Source of the DNA: Charina bottae | Lineage: Eukaryota > Chordata > Lepidosauria > Squamata > Charinaidae | Assembly: GCA_023362775.1 (NCBI GenBank) | Contig: JALMGJ010000001.1 | Coordinates: 64,056,001 to 64,120,000, forward strand | Direction of reading: 5' to 3' | Length of the DNA stretch: 64,000 nt | Shown here: positions 33,362-44,830 of the stretch, piece by piece | Position numbering within the stretch: the stretch's first letter is position 1 | Layout of the letters: each line of letters begins with the position of its first letter | Made by a program: the position numbers and the translations under genes | The notes under the pieces: model-generated | The model's database searches: none | Told to the model about the DNA's origin: nothing | Seen by the model: the letters and a program-made list of their open reading frames with translations, nothing else

Positions 33362-34499
33362 ATCTACATGAAACCGCTGGGTGAAATCATCCGGCACCAC
33401 GGGGTGAGGTATCATCAATACGCCGATGATACCCAGTTGTGTATATCCATCCCGGGTGAAGTAAGTGATGCAGTGACCACCCTTTCCAAGTGCCTGGGGG
33501 CTGTAGGGACCTGGATGGGGAAAAACAGGCTTCGACTGAACCCTAGTAAGACGGAGTGGCTGTGGATTAATGGCTCCTCGGCATCTGGGAAATTGTCATC
33601 TTTAATTCTGGATGGGGTTGCACTACCCCAGACAGATCTGATGCGTAACTTGGGAGTCCTCTTGGACTCACGACTCCTGCTCGAGCAGGTGGCAGTCGTG
33701 ATGAGGGCTTTTGCGCAATTTTGTGTTGTGCGCCAGTGGAACCCTTCGAACGGTCACTCATGTCCTGGTTATCTCCCACATAGACTACCATGGGGCTACC
33801 CTTGAAGAATATCCGGAAGCTACAACTGATCCAGAATGCAGCCGCACGGACAATTTTGGGTGTCCCAAGGAGGACACATGTAACACCTTTGCTGCGTGAG
33901 CTGCACTGGGTTCCAGTCTGCTTCTGGGTCCAATTCAAGGTGTTGGTTATCACCTTTAAAGCCCTACATGGCATGGGACCAGGAACCTAAGGGACCGTCT
34001 CATCCCTATCACTTCATCCTGTCCCACCCGGGCATGCAGAGAGGGTATGCTGCAGACCCCTTCGGTTAAAGAGCTCCACCTAATGGGGTCACGTAAGTGT
34101 GCTTTCTCTGCTGTTGCCCCTGCCCTTTGGAACATTCTCCCCCCAGAGATTAGACAGTCCCCCTCACTCCTGGACTTCCAGAAAAAACTCAAAACCTGGT
34201 TTTGTCAGTATGCTTGGGGCGGGAAGGAGAATGTGCATACCTTGAGATGGCTAGCACCTTAGATTATCCCTGGAGTGCCCTTTTTACTTAAGAAGAACTT
34301 AAGAAGATTCCATCATTGGATTTTATTATATTCTTTATATTTTAAATTGTTATTTAATTTGTATTTTAATCTATTTATAATTGTACATTAATGATTATAT
34401 TTTGTTGTAAACTGCCCAGAGTCCCCCTTGGGGGAGTTGGGTGGTGATAAATTTGATTAAATAAATAAATAAGCAAGCAAGTCTATGATCCTAAAAAAA

Positions 34500-35215
34500 G
34501 TTTGGATTATTTTCCAGCAGCTTCACTATGGAAATTACAATATTATATTGGCCTTTGGGCTCTAAAACAACAGTCTTATTTGGAGATTAAAGTGAAACTT
34601 GCAGCTTTGCAAGGTCTCTATGAATCCAGTTGGAGAAGACTTAGTCCTTTGTTTTGTAGCTTTATCTAAATTTTGTACCTATCAAGTGCCAAACTGAGAA
34701 TTTTTAGATATTTTCTTTGCATGTTACTATTACTAAGGTCTCTCCTTAGTTGCATTGCCATTCTTGATACTTTTACACAGAACCAAACATGCTTTTTCCT
34801 CCTCAAAATATATGACATTATCAGATTAAGCACTTTTGATTCAATGTGAAGAAAATGCTAGTATTTTCATTGTTCAGTATTATAATTGTTAACAGGATTG
34901 TTAGATAACTGCATACAAACTCAGGTTTTTAGCCTGGATTTGATCAAGCAGAAAAAAGCCAGAGTCAGTGTAACAGATGAGCAAAGAATTTAAGTGTTTG
35001 CCCTGTTTACCTGTTTTGTTCTCTGTCCTTTTTAAAACTGCTCTTCCACCTCGGTGGCTTGGGCAGGGCACAAAAACAGAACAGGAATAATCCAGGAAGC
35101 TACAGGCAAAACATGCATCACCATTAGAATGGTATTCTAAACCGCAATTTCAATTAGAAACCCAAGATTACAGCTTTGTTTGTGCTTATTGTCTTAAACT
35201 GGTTTATTTAGTGGC
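34500..35215. other. intergenic, no feature seen
   Basis: No coding, RNA or repeat signal recognised between the L2 and the BovB nest. Confidence 0.5.
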
Positions 35216-35894
35216 ATTAATACATTTTTTTGTTGTTCAGTCATTTAGTCGTGTCCGACTCTTCGTGACCTCATGGACCATAGCACGCCAGGCCTTCCTG
35301 TCCTCTACTGTCTCTCGGAGTTTACTCAAATTCATGTTCATTACATCGGTGGTGCTATCTAACCATCTCATCCTCTGCCGTCCCCTTCTCCTTTTGCCTT
35401 CAGTCTTTCCCAGCATCAGGGTCTTTTCCAGTGAGTCCTCTCTTCGCATTAGGTGGCCAAAGTATTTGAGCTTCAGCTTCAGGATCTGTCCTTCCAATGA
35501 GCAGTCAGGGTTGATTTCCTTTAGGATTGACTGGTTTGACCTCCTTGCAGTCCAAGGGACTCTCAAGAATCTTCTCCAGCACCACAGTTCGAAAGCATCA
35601 ATTCTTCGGCGCTCAGCCTTCCTTATGGTCCAACTCTCACAGCCATACATTACTACTGGAAAAACCATAGCTTTAACTATACGGACCTTTGTCGGCAAGG
35701 TGATGTCTCTGCTTTTTAATATGCTGTCTAAGTTTGCCATAGCTTTCCTCCCAAGGAGCAAGCGTCTTTTAATTTCATGGCTGCAGTCACCGTCTGCGGT
35801 GATCTTGGAGCCCAAGAAAATAAAATCTGTCACTGCTTCCATTTCTTCCCCTTCTATTTGTCAGGAAGTGATGGGACCAGATGCCATGATCTGG

Positions 35895-36136
35895 TGTCAG
35901 GGAGACACAGGAGAGCGGTGGGGGGAGCTTACCCATGGGAGGGAAGCGAGCACAAAGCTCGGAGAGCCTGGCCTTATTTCCCAAATGCCTCTGGAAAGCT
36001 CCGCCCTAGGTTGGACTCATATCTCTGGGATTCTTCGGGCACTATCAGTTTAGCAGGATTCTGTATGTAGGTACCAATAAACACTAGAGACTAGATTCCC
36101 AGCCTCGGCGTGTTATTTCTGCACCTACACAGGACA
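35895..36136 (+). mobile_element. solo LTR, family A, copy 1 (inserted in BovB)
   Basis: It starts TGTCAGGGAGACACAGGAG and ends CCTACACAGGACA (TGTC...GACA termini). The 5-bp target-site duplication tctgg lies at 35890-35894 and 36137-36141. It contains an AATAAA poly(A) signal (ACCAATAAACACTAGAG) about 60 bases before the 3' end, so LTR sense is +. The second solo LTR at 51617-51864 has the same termini, duplication size and signal position. No internal sequence remains, as expected after LTR-LTR recombination. Confidence 0.92.
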
Positions 36137-37238
36137 TCTGGGTTTTTTTAATGTTGAGTTTCAAGCCAGCTTTTGCACTCTCTCCTTTCACCCTCATCAA
36201 GAGGCTCTTTAGTTCCTCTTCACTTTCTGCCATTAGGGTAGTATCGTCTGCATATCTGAGGTTGTTGATATTTCTCCCGGCAATCTTAACTCCGGCTTGT
36301 GATTCATCCAGCCCGGCATTTCTCATGATGTACTCTGCATATGTTAAATAAGCAGGGTGATAATATACAGCCTTGTCGTACTCCTTTCCCAATTTTGAAC
36401 CAGTCGGTTGTTCCATGTCCGGTTCTAACTGTTGCTTCTTGACCCGCATACAGGTTTCTCAGGAGACAGGTAAGGTGGTCTGGTACTCCCATCTCTTTAA
36501 GACTTTGCCACAGTTTGCTGTGATCCACACAATCAAAGGCTTTAGCGTAGTCAATGAAGCAGAAGTAGATGTTTTTCTGGAACTCTCTTGCTTTTTCCAT
36601 GATCCAGCGAATGTTGGCAATCTGATCTCTTGTTCCTCTGCTTCTTCGAAACCCAGCTTGCACTTCTGGTAGTTCTCAGTTCAGATCTTTCTTGTATAGT
36701 TCTTCTGTGTATTCTTGCCACCTCTTCTTAATCTCTTCTGCTTCTGTTAGGTCCCTGCCTTTTTTGTCCTTTATCATGCCCATCTTTGCACAAAACGTTC
36801 CCTTGATATCTCCGATTTTCTTGAAGAGATCTCTAGTCCTCCCCATTCTATTGTTTTCCTCGATTTCTTTGCATTGTTCATTTAAGAAGGCCTTCTTATC
36901 TCTCCTTGCTATTCTCTGGAATTCTGCATTCAGTTGTTTATATCTTTCCCTTTCTCCCTTGCCTTTTGCTTCCCTTCTTTCCTCAGCTATTTGTAAAGCC
37001 TCATCAGTCAGCCACTTTGCTTTCTTGCATTTCTTTTTCTTTGGGATGGTTTTAGTTGCTGCCTCCTGTACAATGTTACGAACCTCCATCCATAGTTCTT
37101 CAGCTACTCTGTCTACCAGATCTAATCCTTTAAATCTATTCCTCACCTCCACTGTATATTCATAAGGGATATGATTTAGGTCATACCTGAGTGGTCTAGT
37201 GGTTTTCTCTACGTTCTTCAATTTAAGCCTAAATTTTG

Positions 37239-39715
37239 GAGATCGCTTCCGGGTGCTGAAGATGTCGGTGCGCTGAGCCGAGCGCTCCTGTCTCGGCTCC
37301 GCGGTTTGCCTGCCTGCAGCGGTTTTTAAAGAGACAAAACCGCTGAAATCTCCCCTTTGAAGAAAAGGGGATCAGAAGATAAACCACAAGGGTCGCTGGA
37401 ATCGCCGCTCTTTCCCAATTCCCGCTTTTCCACCACGGGAAAAAGGAAATTGAAGCGGCGAAAGCGACTGGAAGAAACATCGCTATTGCTCTGCAGGAAA
37501 CTGCGAAATCTTTTCAGATAAGTAGCACCTAAATTCAGCACTTTTAGTCACTGATTTATATTTGTGTTTATTTTAATTTTACTTATTATCTGCTAAGATC
37601 CTTCTATGGACATGATTGATACTGCTGGTGCTTGGGTAACTTTCTTGCTAAGAAGACTTGAGAAAATGGTGGGAGTTTAAAGAATAATGACTTTACTCGG
37701 AGCTAAGTGATACTGAGTGACATTGACTATTGACGAATGGGTTATCTACCTATGTGGGACTAATCTACTTTCCTCTCTGGATTTTGAATTCAAATGGATT
37801 AATGGTCTGCCTTTTATTTTATTTTTCTTCTGTTTCTCATCTTGAGATGGCATTTTTTCTCTTTTTTTTTCCTGTAATGTGTTTGGATATTTTTTGGATT
37901 ATAAAGGGTATTTTTGGAGTTCCTTTGCTTTGAACAGTTTTTTGGAATTTCCTTATATGGGATTTTAATAGACCTTTTTGTTACATTTTATCTTGGAGAG
38001 TAAAGACATTTAGAGCTGAAGCTCTTTCTTTCCCCCCTCTTTTCTTTTTTCCTCTCTCCTCTTTGGAACTTGTGATTATAAGCTTGCCTGAGAACTGGAT
38101 TGTTATTATATTTTCAAGGATATTTTGACTACAGTTAAAGGACATACCCGTTGTACTCTTATCTTCTATTTTTTCCATGTGAGAATTGTTGATTTTACCA
38201 AAATACATTCTGCCCTTTTTTTTATGCAACATCTATTAAGAAAAGGCAGTATTATTTTTATTTCTTAATTTTTTATTGTATATGGAAATTTTTTTTCTTC
38301 CCCTTTTTTCTTTTGAATTTTTAATAACTTTTATCCCTCTTCCTTCCCTTTTCTTTTTTTACTGTTTATAGTTGTTTTCTTTTGTCTTCTGTTGTTTTCC
38401 TTTTCTCTTTATCAGAATATTATATACAACCTGGTTACTGTGGCTGCAAGAGTGAAGAGGGATAGAGATAAGGAAAAGGAGTCCATGGCTGCACCTTCAG
38501 AAGTACCAACATCAGACATGGAGAAAATATTGGAAGCGATTACAGCACTGAACAAAAAAATGGATGATTCAACTATTGCCTTGGAGAAAAAGATGGATGA
38601 TTTAACTGCTACTTTGGAGAAAAAGATGGATGACTTAATTGCCTCTTTAGATATAAAAAATGGACAAAAAAATGGACAATCTTCTAGGCCAACAAGTAGA
38701 GAAAAAAATGGAAGTGATGAAGGAAGATTTAAAAAAAGAATTTAGAAATGAAATACAGAATGTCAAAGAAGTTGCAAATACTCTATTAGGGGAATTTAAA
38801 GAGACACAAGGACAGGTTAAGAAATTGGAGATTAAATCAGATTTCATTACTAAAGATATGGAATATAATTTAGATGCTATTACATTAGTAGAAATGGGAG
38901 AAAAGGAATTTATTTTGAGATTGAGAGGAGTTCCAGAAAAATTAGATGAGAACATGAGAAAATATATAGTTGGTGCTTTAGCTCAATATTTAGAGATAGA
39001 AGAAGAAGACATGGACTCTGAGATAGATAAAATCTTCAGAGTTAACTCACGCTACATTAGAGATAAGAAAGTGCCAAGAGATATACTGATATATCTTGTG
39101 AGGAAAGTTATAAAAGAGCAAAATCTGAAGAAATATTATAGTGAGAGATTAAACATAGCAGGGTTGGGTATAACTTAAAAGATTCAAACCAGAATTTTTT
39201 CTTTTTCTATTTGGAATTTGGGATGTACAAATAGAAAAACTTTTTTTTAACTTTTATATGCACAGTATTGGAAAAATTAAAGTGTACCAACAATACAGGG
39301 ATGGATGTTGAAACTATTAGAAATGGCAGAAAATGACAAATTGATTTGTTTACTAAAAGAAAATTCAAATTTTATTTTTTAAAGAGTGGAAACTTTTGAT
39401 GGACTATTTGCGAAAAGCAGGAGGAGTAAAGCTAATATGGGGTTTTGATGATTAGATTATATATAAATAGTATATAATAGACAAGAAAAATATATGAATG
39501 TTATATCAATAGCCAGCATGTAAAAACAAACTATCTATTTTATTCTTATGACCATAGATGGATCGGAGGTTATCCAATTTTTATGTATGTCTCTTTCTTT
39601 CTTTTTTTTTCTTTACTGCACTTTTCTTTTCCTTTTTAATTTGTATTTCTATTTCCGTTTCATTCTTAACTTTTAGCTTTGTATATTTAAAATCTAATAA
39701 AACATAATTAAAAAA
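37239..39715 (+). mobile_element. L1 LINE with ORF1 but almost no ORF2 (HAL1-like), inserted in BovB
   Basis: Flanked by a 19-bp target-site duplication, aatttaagcctaaattttg, at 37220-37238 and 39716-39734. It begins with a GC-rich L1-type 5' end (GGAGATCGCTTCCGGGTGC at about 37238) and an approximately 1.2-kb 5' UTR. ORF1 follows at 38485-39178. Next come only the last ~60 codons of ORF2 (FKEWKLLMDYLRKAGG, WGFDD and stop, about 39290-39450), a T-rich 3' UTR and an AATAAAACATAATTAAAAAAA tail. Full ends and duplication on both sides mean the copy was inserted already lacking ORF2, or lost it without disturbing the ends. Confidence 0.88.
38485..39178 (+). pseudogene. L1 ORF1 protein gene, one frameshift
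   Basis: Starts at ATG 38485 (MAAPSEVPTSDMEKILEAIT). It encodes a long coiled coil with repeated KKMDDLTATLE-type heptads, then the RNA-binding part (FILRLRGVPEKLDENM, VPRDILIYLVRKVIKEQNLK). The RLRGVPE motif is the conserved core of L1 ORF1p RRM domains. An indel in an A-run around 38655-38670 shifts the frame between two otherwise open parts (38392-38745 and 38660-39178). In L1s ORF1p is the RNA-binding chaperone of the retrotransposition complex. Confidence 0.85.
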
Positions 39716-39824
39716 AATTTAAGCCTAAATTTTGCGATAAGAAGCTCATGATCTGAGCCACAGTCAGCTCCAGGTCTTGTTTCTGCTGATTGTATAGAGC
39801 TTCTCCATCTTTGGCTGCAAAGTA

Positions 39825-40024
39825 TACAGTGGGGCAAAAAAGTATTTAGTCAGCCACCAATTGTGCAAGTTCTCCCACTTAAAAAGATGAGAGAGGCCTG
39901 TAATTGACATCATAGGTAGACCTCAACTATGAGAGACAAAATGAGAAAACAAATCCAGACAATCACATTGTCTGATTCGGAAAGAATTTATTTGCAAATT
40001 ATGGTGGAAAATAAGTATTTGGTC
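39825..40024 (+). repeat. left terminal inverted repeat of the Tc1 element
   Basis: About 200 bases; pairs with 41231-41431. Outer and inner transposase-binding direct repeats lie at its two ends. Confidence 0.92.
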
Positions 40025-40191
40025 ACCTACAAACAAGCAAGATTTCTGGCTCTCACAGACCTGTAACTTCTTCTTTAAGAGGCTCCTCTGTCCTCCACTC
40101 ATTACCTGTAGTAATGGCACCTGTTTGAACTTGTTATCAGTATAAAAGACACCTGTCCACAACCTCAAACAGTCACACTCCAAAGTCCACT

Positions 40192-41214
40192 ATGGTGAAG
40201 ACCAAAGAGCTGTCGAAGGACACCAGAAACAAAATTGTAGACCTGCACCAGGCTGGGAAGACTGAATCTGCAATAGGCAAGCAGCTTGGTGTGAAGAAAT
40301 CAACTGTGGGAGCAATAATTAGAAAATGGAAGACATACAAGACCACTGATGATCTCCCTCGATCTGGGGCTCCACGCAAGATCTCACCCCGTGGGGTCAA
40401 AATGATCACAAGAACGGTGAGCAAAAATCCCAGAACCACACGGGGGGACCTAGTGAATGACCTGCAGAGAGCTGGGACCAACGTAACAAAGGCTACCATC
40501 AGTAACACACTACGCCGCCAGGGACTCAGATCCTGCAGTGCCAGACGTGTCCCCCTGCTTAAGCCAGTACATGTCCGGGCCCATCTGAAGTTTGCTAGAG
40601 AGCATTTGGATGATCCAGAAGAGGATTGGGAGAATGTCATATGGTCAGATGAAACCAAAGTAGAACTGTTTGGTAGAAACACAACTCGTCATGTTTGGAG
40701 GAGAGAGAATGCTGAGTTGCATCCAAAGAACACCATACCTACTGTGAAGCATGGGGGTGGCAACATCATGCTTTGGGGCTGTTTCTCTGCAAAGGGACCA
40801 GGACGACTGTTCCGTGTACAGGAAAGAATGAATGGGGCCATGTATCGTGAGATTTTGAGTGCAAACCTCCTTCCATCAGCAAGGGCATTGAAGATGAAAC
40901 GTGGCTGGGTCTTTCAGCATGACAATGATCCCAAACACACCGCCCGGGCAACAAAGGAGTGGCTTCGTAAGAAGCATTTCAAGGTCCTGGAGTGGCCTAG
41001 CCAGTCTCCAGATCTCAACCCCATAGAAAACCTTTGGAGGGAGTTGAAAGTCCGTGTTGCCCAGCGACAGCCCCAAAACATCACTGCTCTAGAGGAGATC
41101 TGCATGGAGGAATGGGCCAACATACCAGCAACAGTGTGTGCCAACCTTGTGAAGACTTACAGAAAACATTTGACCTCTGTCATTGCCAACAAAGGATATA
41201 TAACAAAGTATTGA
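40192..41214 (+). CDS. Tc1-type transposase, 340 aa, apparently intact
   Basis: A cut-and-paste DNA transposase that acts in the nucleus on its own TIRs. Residues about 1-110 form two helix-turn-helix DNA-binding modules, separated by a GRPR-like linker (RSGAPRK at ~58-63). The catalytic DDE domain follows: D153 in [12 protein letters not shown]244 in [12 protein letters not shown]279 in [10 protein letters not shown]. There are 34 residues between the last D and E, so it is DD34E as in Tc1. A glycine-rich box ([14 protein letters not shown]) lies at 187-200. Length and motif spacing are those of full-length Tc1 transposases, with no stop or frameshift. The start is the first ATG after the TIR; the stop is TGA at 41212-41214. 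Very similar elements are known in fishes and lampreys. Confidence 0.95.
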   Translation: MVKTKELSKDTRNKIVDLHQAGKTESAIGKQLGVKKSTVGAIIRKWKTYKTTDDLPRSGAPRKISPRGVKMITRTVSKNPRTTRGDLVNDLQRAGTNVTKATISNTLRRQGLRSCSARRVPLLKPVHVRAHLKFAREHLDDPEEDWENVIWSDETKVELFGRNTTRHVWRRENAELHPKNTIPTVKHGGGNIMLWGCFSAKGPGRLFRVQERMNGAMYREILSANLLPSARALKMKRGWVFQHDNDPKHTARATKEWLRKKHFKVLEWPSQSPDLNPIENLWRELKVRVAQRQPQNITALEEICMEEWANIPATVCANLVKTYRKHLTSVIANKGYITKY

Positions 41215-41230
41215 GATGAACTTTTGATAT

Positions 41231-41431
41231 TGACCAAATACTTATTTTCCACCATAATTTGCAAATAAATTCTTTCCGAATCAGACAATGTGATTGTCTG
41301 GATTTGTTTTCTCATTTTGTCTCTCATAGTTGAGGTCTACCTATGATGTCAATTACAGGCCTCTCTCATCATTTTAAGTGGGAGAACTTGCACAATTGAT
41401 GGCTGACTAAATACTTTTTTGCCCCACTGTA
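41231..41431 (-). repeat. right terminal inverted repeat of the Tc1 element
   Basis: Reverse complement of the left TIR with only a few differences, for example TAAAATGATGAGAG against TAAAAAGATGAGAG, indicating a recent insertion. Confidence 0.92.
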
Positions 41432-41450
41432 TAATCAATCTGATTTTGGT

Positions 41451-44400
41451 CATTCATCATTTCATCATCTTCATCATCATTGGCGATCACTCGTAGCCGA
41501 GTAAGATTGTCTTCCAAAGGTAAAATTTTAACAGTGGATCCGTAAGTGGCTATAAAGGCCAATTCTGGATCCGCACAACCTCCCACAATGAGGGCATAGG
41601 TTTCCAGGTGGGAGACGGTCGTGATGAGGGTTTGCCTGACGTGCCTTCCTTTTAGCTCTTTTCTCCCTTTCGCCCTGTACTCGTGCTTCTTCAAAGTCCA
41701 TAGCGCCATTAATAAAGGGTGACCTCCATTTGAAACGCTCATGAGTTAGGGCTTCCCAGTTCTCAATGCTGATATTACATTTTTTAAAATTAGCTTTGAG
41801 AGTATCTTTGAATCTCTTTGAATCTCTATGAATCTCTTTTGCTGTCCACCAATATTCCGTTTTCCATTCTTAAGTTGGGAGTAAAGTAGCTGCTTTGGAA
41901 GACGAAAGCATTCGAACAACATGACCGGTCCAGCAAAGTTGATGTTGGATGATCATTGTTTCAATGCTGGTGGTTTTCGCTTCTTCTAATACGCTAACAT
42001 TAGTCCGCCTATCTTCCCAAGTAATTTGCAGAATTTTTCGGAGGCAGCATTGATGGAATCTTTCAAGAAGTTGGAGGTGGCGTTTGTAGAGGGTCCATGT
42101 TTCACAGGCGTACAGAAGGGTTGGTAGTACAATGGCTTTGTAAACAAGCATTTTGGTCTCCCTGCGAATGTCCCGATCCTCAAACACTCTACGCTTCATT
42201 CGGGAGAAAGCTACACTCGCAGAGCGCAGGCGATGCTGAATTTCAGCGTCGATGTCGGCTTTTGTAGATAGATGGCTGCCGAGATAAGAAAAGTGGTCGA
42301 CATTTTCTAGTGACACACCTTTAATCTGGATTGATGGCGCTGCGGAGGGATTGGTTCGAACTTGCTGGTAAAGCACTTTGGTTTTTTTTAATGTTAATCG
42401 AGATGCCGAGCTTTTCATATGCTTCTGCAAAGATGTTTAGGATAGTTTGAAGATCTTCCTCGGAGTGTGCACAGACTACGTTATCATCAGCATATTGAAG
42501 TTCTAAAACAGAAGTTGTAGTTACCTTATTTTTTGCTTTCAGCCTACTAAGATTAAAAAGCTTTCCATCTGGTCGATATATAATTTCTACACCAGTAGGA
42601 AGTTTCTCTTCAACAAGGTTTATAATCATAGCGATGAAGATAGCGAATAAGGTTGGAGCAATAACACATCCCTGTTTAACGCCGGATTCCATTTTAAATG
42701 GATCGCTTTGAGAGCCATTGTTATTTAGGATTGTTGCCATCATGTCGTCATGGAGTAGCCACAAGATGTTCACAAATTTATCAGGGCATCCGATTTTCAG
42801 AAGGATGGTCCAGAGAGCAGTACGATTTACAGTATCAAAAGCTTTAGTCAGATCAATAAACGCCATGTACAGAGGGCGGTTTTGCTCCTTGCATTTTTCT
42901 TGAAGCTGTCGTGCAGTGAAGATCATATCCACTGTTCCCCTGGAAGGGCGGAAGCCATTTTGCGTTTCAGGGAGGATGTCTTCTGATACAGATAGGAGAC
43001 GATTTGCAATGATCTTTGCCAGGATTTTGCCTGCTGTGGCTAGAAGGGAGATGCCTCGATAGTTTCCACAGTCTGTTCTATCACCCTTTTAAAGAGAGAG
43101 ATAATTATGGCATCCCTAAAGTCTGCTGGAATCTCCTCCCTCATCCAGATTTTTTCGATGAGCTTATGAAGTTGTTGTGTAAGTTCAGGCCCGCCTTCTT
43201 TAAAGACTTCAGCAGGAATCCCATCAGGTCCACTAGCTTTGTTATTTTTCATTTGTTTAGTGGCTTTACTGACTTCCTCCAAACTAGGGGGTACTGCAAG
43301 CTCATCTCTTATTTGTTTTTGCGGGATTTGCAAGAAGACTTCATCAGCCACAGTGACGATTAAGGAGATTGTAGTAATGCTCTTTCCAGCGCAGTGCAAT
43401 AGACTCTTTGTCCTTTAGAAGTTTAGCACCATCTACTGAGCGTAAGGGATTTGTACCATGGTTTGTTGGTCCATAGATGGCCTTTATGGCATTAAAAAAG
43501 CCCCGTGCTTCATGAGCGTCTGCAAAATGTTGGGTTTCTTGGGCTTTTTTTATCCACCATATGTTCTTAAGTTCTCTAGTTCTTCTTTGGACTTCTGCCT
43601 TTGCACTGGCGTAGATTTTTTTCTTAACGGCACAGTTAATATCTTTTTGCCATATCCGGAAGGCTTTCCTTTTCTTGTCAATAATATGTTCAATCTCACT
43701 ATCGTTCTCATCAAACCAGTCCTGATGTCTCTTAGTTTGGTATCCGATAGTTTGTTCACAGGCTGAAATAATAGAAGTCTTCAATTTAATCCAGTGTTCC
43801 TCAACATTTTCAGGAAGTTCCATAGGCAGATGTTCCTTGAGAGTTGATTGAAAGCAAGCTCATTTAATAGAATCTTGAAGGGCCAGTGTATTCATTTTAC
43901 GCCTTGGTTTTCTTCCTTGGAGCCTACGATGAGGGACAATCTTTATGGCCATCGTGGATCGAATTAATCGATGGTCTGTCCAGCAGTCATTGGCGCTCGT
44001 CATGGCTCTGGTGAGAAGTACATCGCGGCGATCTCTAGCACGGACAATTACATAATCTAAAAGATGCCAGTGCTTCGACCGTGGGTGCTTCCATGATGTT
44101 TTAAATTTATTTTTCTGGCGAAAGAGTGTGTTAGTAATGACAAGGTTATGCTCTGCACATTAGTCAGAAGTAAGATTCCATTCGTGTTGCTGTTGTCAAC
44201 TTCTTCTTTCCCAATGATCCCTGGCCACAAATCAAAGTCACGCCCAACTCTTGCATTGAAATCGCCCAGGAGGATAATTTTATCCCCCTTTCATATCTCT
44301 GAGAAGATGGTGTCCAGCTGGGTAAAAATTTTTTCCTTGATATCCTCATCTGCATCTAGTGTTGGTGCGTAAGCACTTAGGATAGTTGCCTGTTGGTTTT

Positions 44401-44830
44401 TTGCGAGTTTTATTCGGAGAGTTGAGAGTCATTCGTTAATCCCAGTGGGAACTTCTGATAAGAGCTTCACAAGGTCGTTTTTGATAGTAAAGCCTACCCC
44501 ATGTATTCGTTGTTCTTGTTCAGGCAGTCCTTTCCAAAAGAAGGTATAACCTCCTTTTTCTTCCTTCAACTGTCCTTCTCCTGCTCTTCGAGTTTCTTGG
44601 AGTGCTGCTATATCAATATTAAAACGTCTCAGCTCCCTTGCAATAATGGCAGTTCTACGTTCAGGTCGTTCACTATCCATATTGTCTTGCAGTGTCCGTA
44701 TATTCCATGTTCCAAAATTCATGTGTTTTTTACGACCGCTAGATGGTGACCCCACTGGTCGAGGTAATCCAGTCAGGGAGAAAATGAGGCAGACTATGTT
44801 TAGGGCACCTTTTCTAGCCCCCTCCCCATA
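41451..44830 (-). mobile_element. second APE-type non-LTR retrotransposon (clade uncertain), inserted in BovB
   Basis: On the - strand an endonuclease begins MNFGTWNIRTLQDNMDSERP (about 44720) and continues IAALQETRRAGEGQLKEEKG, WKGLPEQEQRIHGVGF and then, with stops, LLGDFNARVGRDFDLW. A linker follows at 43344-43823, RT pieces at 43040-43399 (NNKASGPDGIPAEVFKEGG) and 42321-42932 (LYMAFIDLTKAFDTVNR, GVKQGCVIAPTLFAIF, YADD near 42490), and the C-terminal domain at 41870-42430 (FSYLGSHLSTKADIDAE, FHQCCLRKILQITWEDR). The 3' end has GATGATGAAGATGATGAAATG-type repeats. Stops and frameshifts make it inactive. The protein type is common in animal genomes ('endonuclease-reverse transcriptase'); I cannot fix the clade by eye. 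Confidence 0.85.

Larger units (their letters stand above)
32028..34476 (+). mobile_element. L2/CR1-group LINE, internally deleted, 3' end complete
   Basis: It starts inside the endonuclease region, aligning with about 14622 in the other L2 copy. It jumps near 32115-32135 to the linker that corresponds to about 15390 there, so ~680 bases are deleted. It then runs through RT blocks: FKEVLVCPLLKKPSLDP, SFCPVSHLPFLGKVVEK, FDTVDH, LFCGVPQGSVL, YHQYADDTQLCISIPG at about 33410-33450, and RLNPSKTEWLWI. The C-terminus is HVTPLLRELHWVPVCF. The 3' UTR has GGGGGAGTTGGGTGGTGATA and an (ATAA)n tail. Two later insertions split it. Several frameshifts; inactive. Confidence 0.9.
39825..41431 (+). mobile_element. 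Tc1/mariner transposon, complete, 1607 bp
   Basis: Terminal inverted repeats of about 200 bp each (39825-40024 and 41231-41431) differ by only a few bases. Each holds two direct repeats (outer CAAAAAAGTATTTAGTCAGC, inner GGAAAATAAGTATTTGGTCA), the IR/DR arrangement of Tc1-type elements. Outermost bases TACAGTGGGGC; TA target duplicated at 39823-39824 and 41432-41433. The BovB sequence continues cleanly on both sides (CTTTGGCTGCAAAG ... ATCAATCTGATTTTGG). Carries one uninterrupted transposase gene. Confidence 0.96.

Noticed and set aside
35211..36053. A 280-codon + strand frame
   Set aside because: Antisense of the BovB C-terminal domain continuing into a solo LTR.
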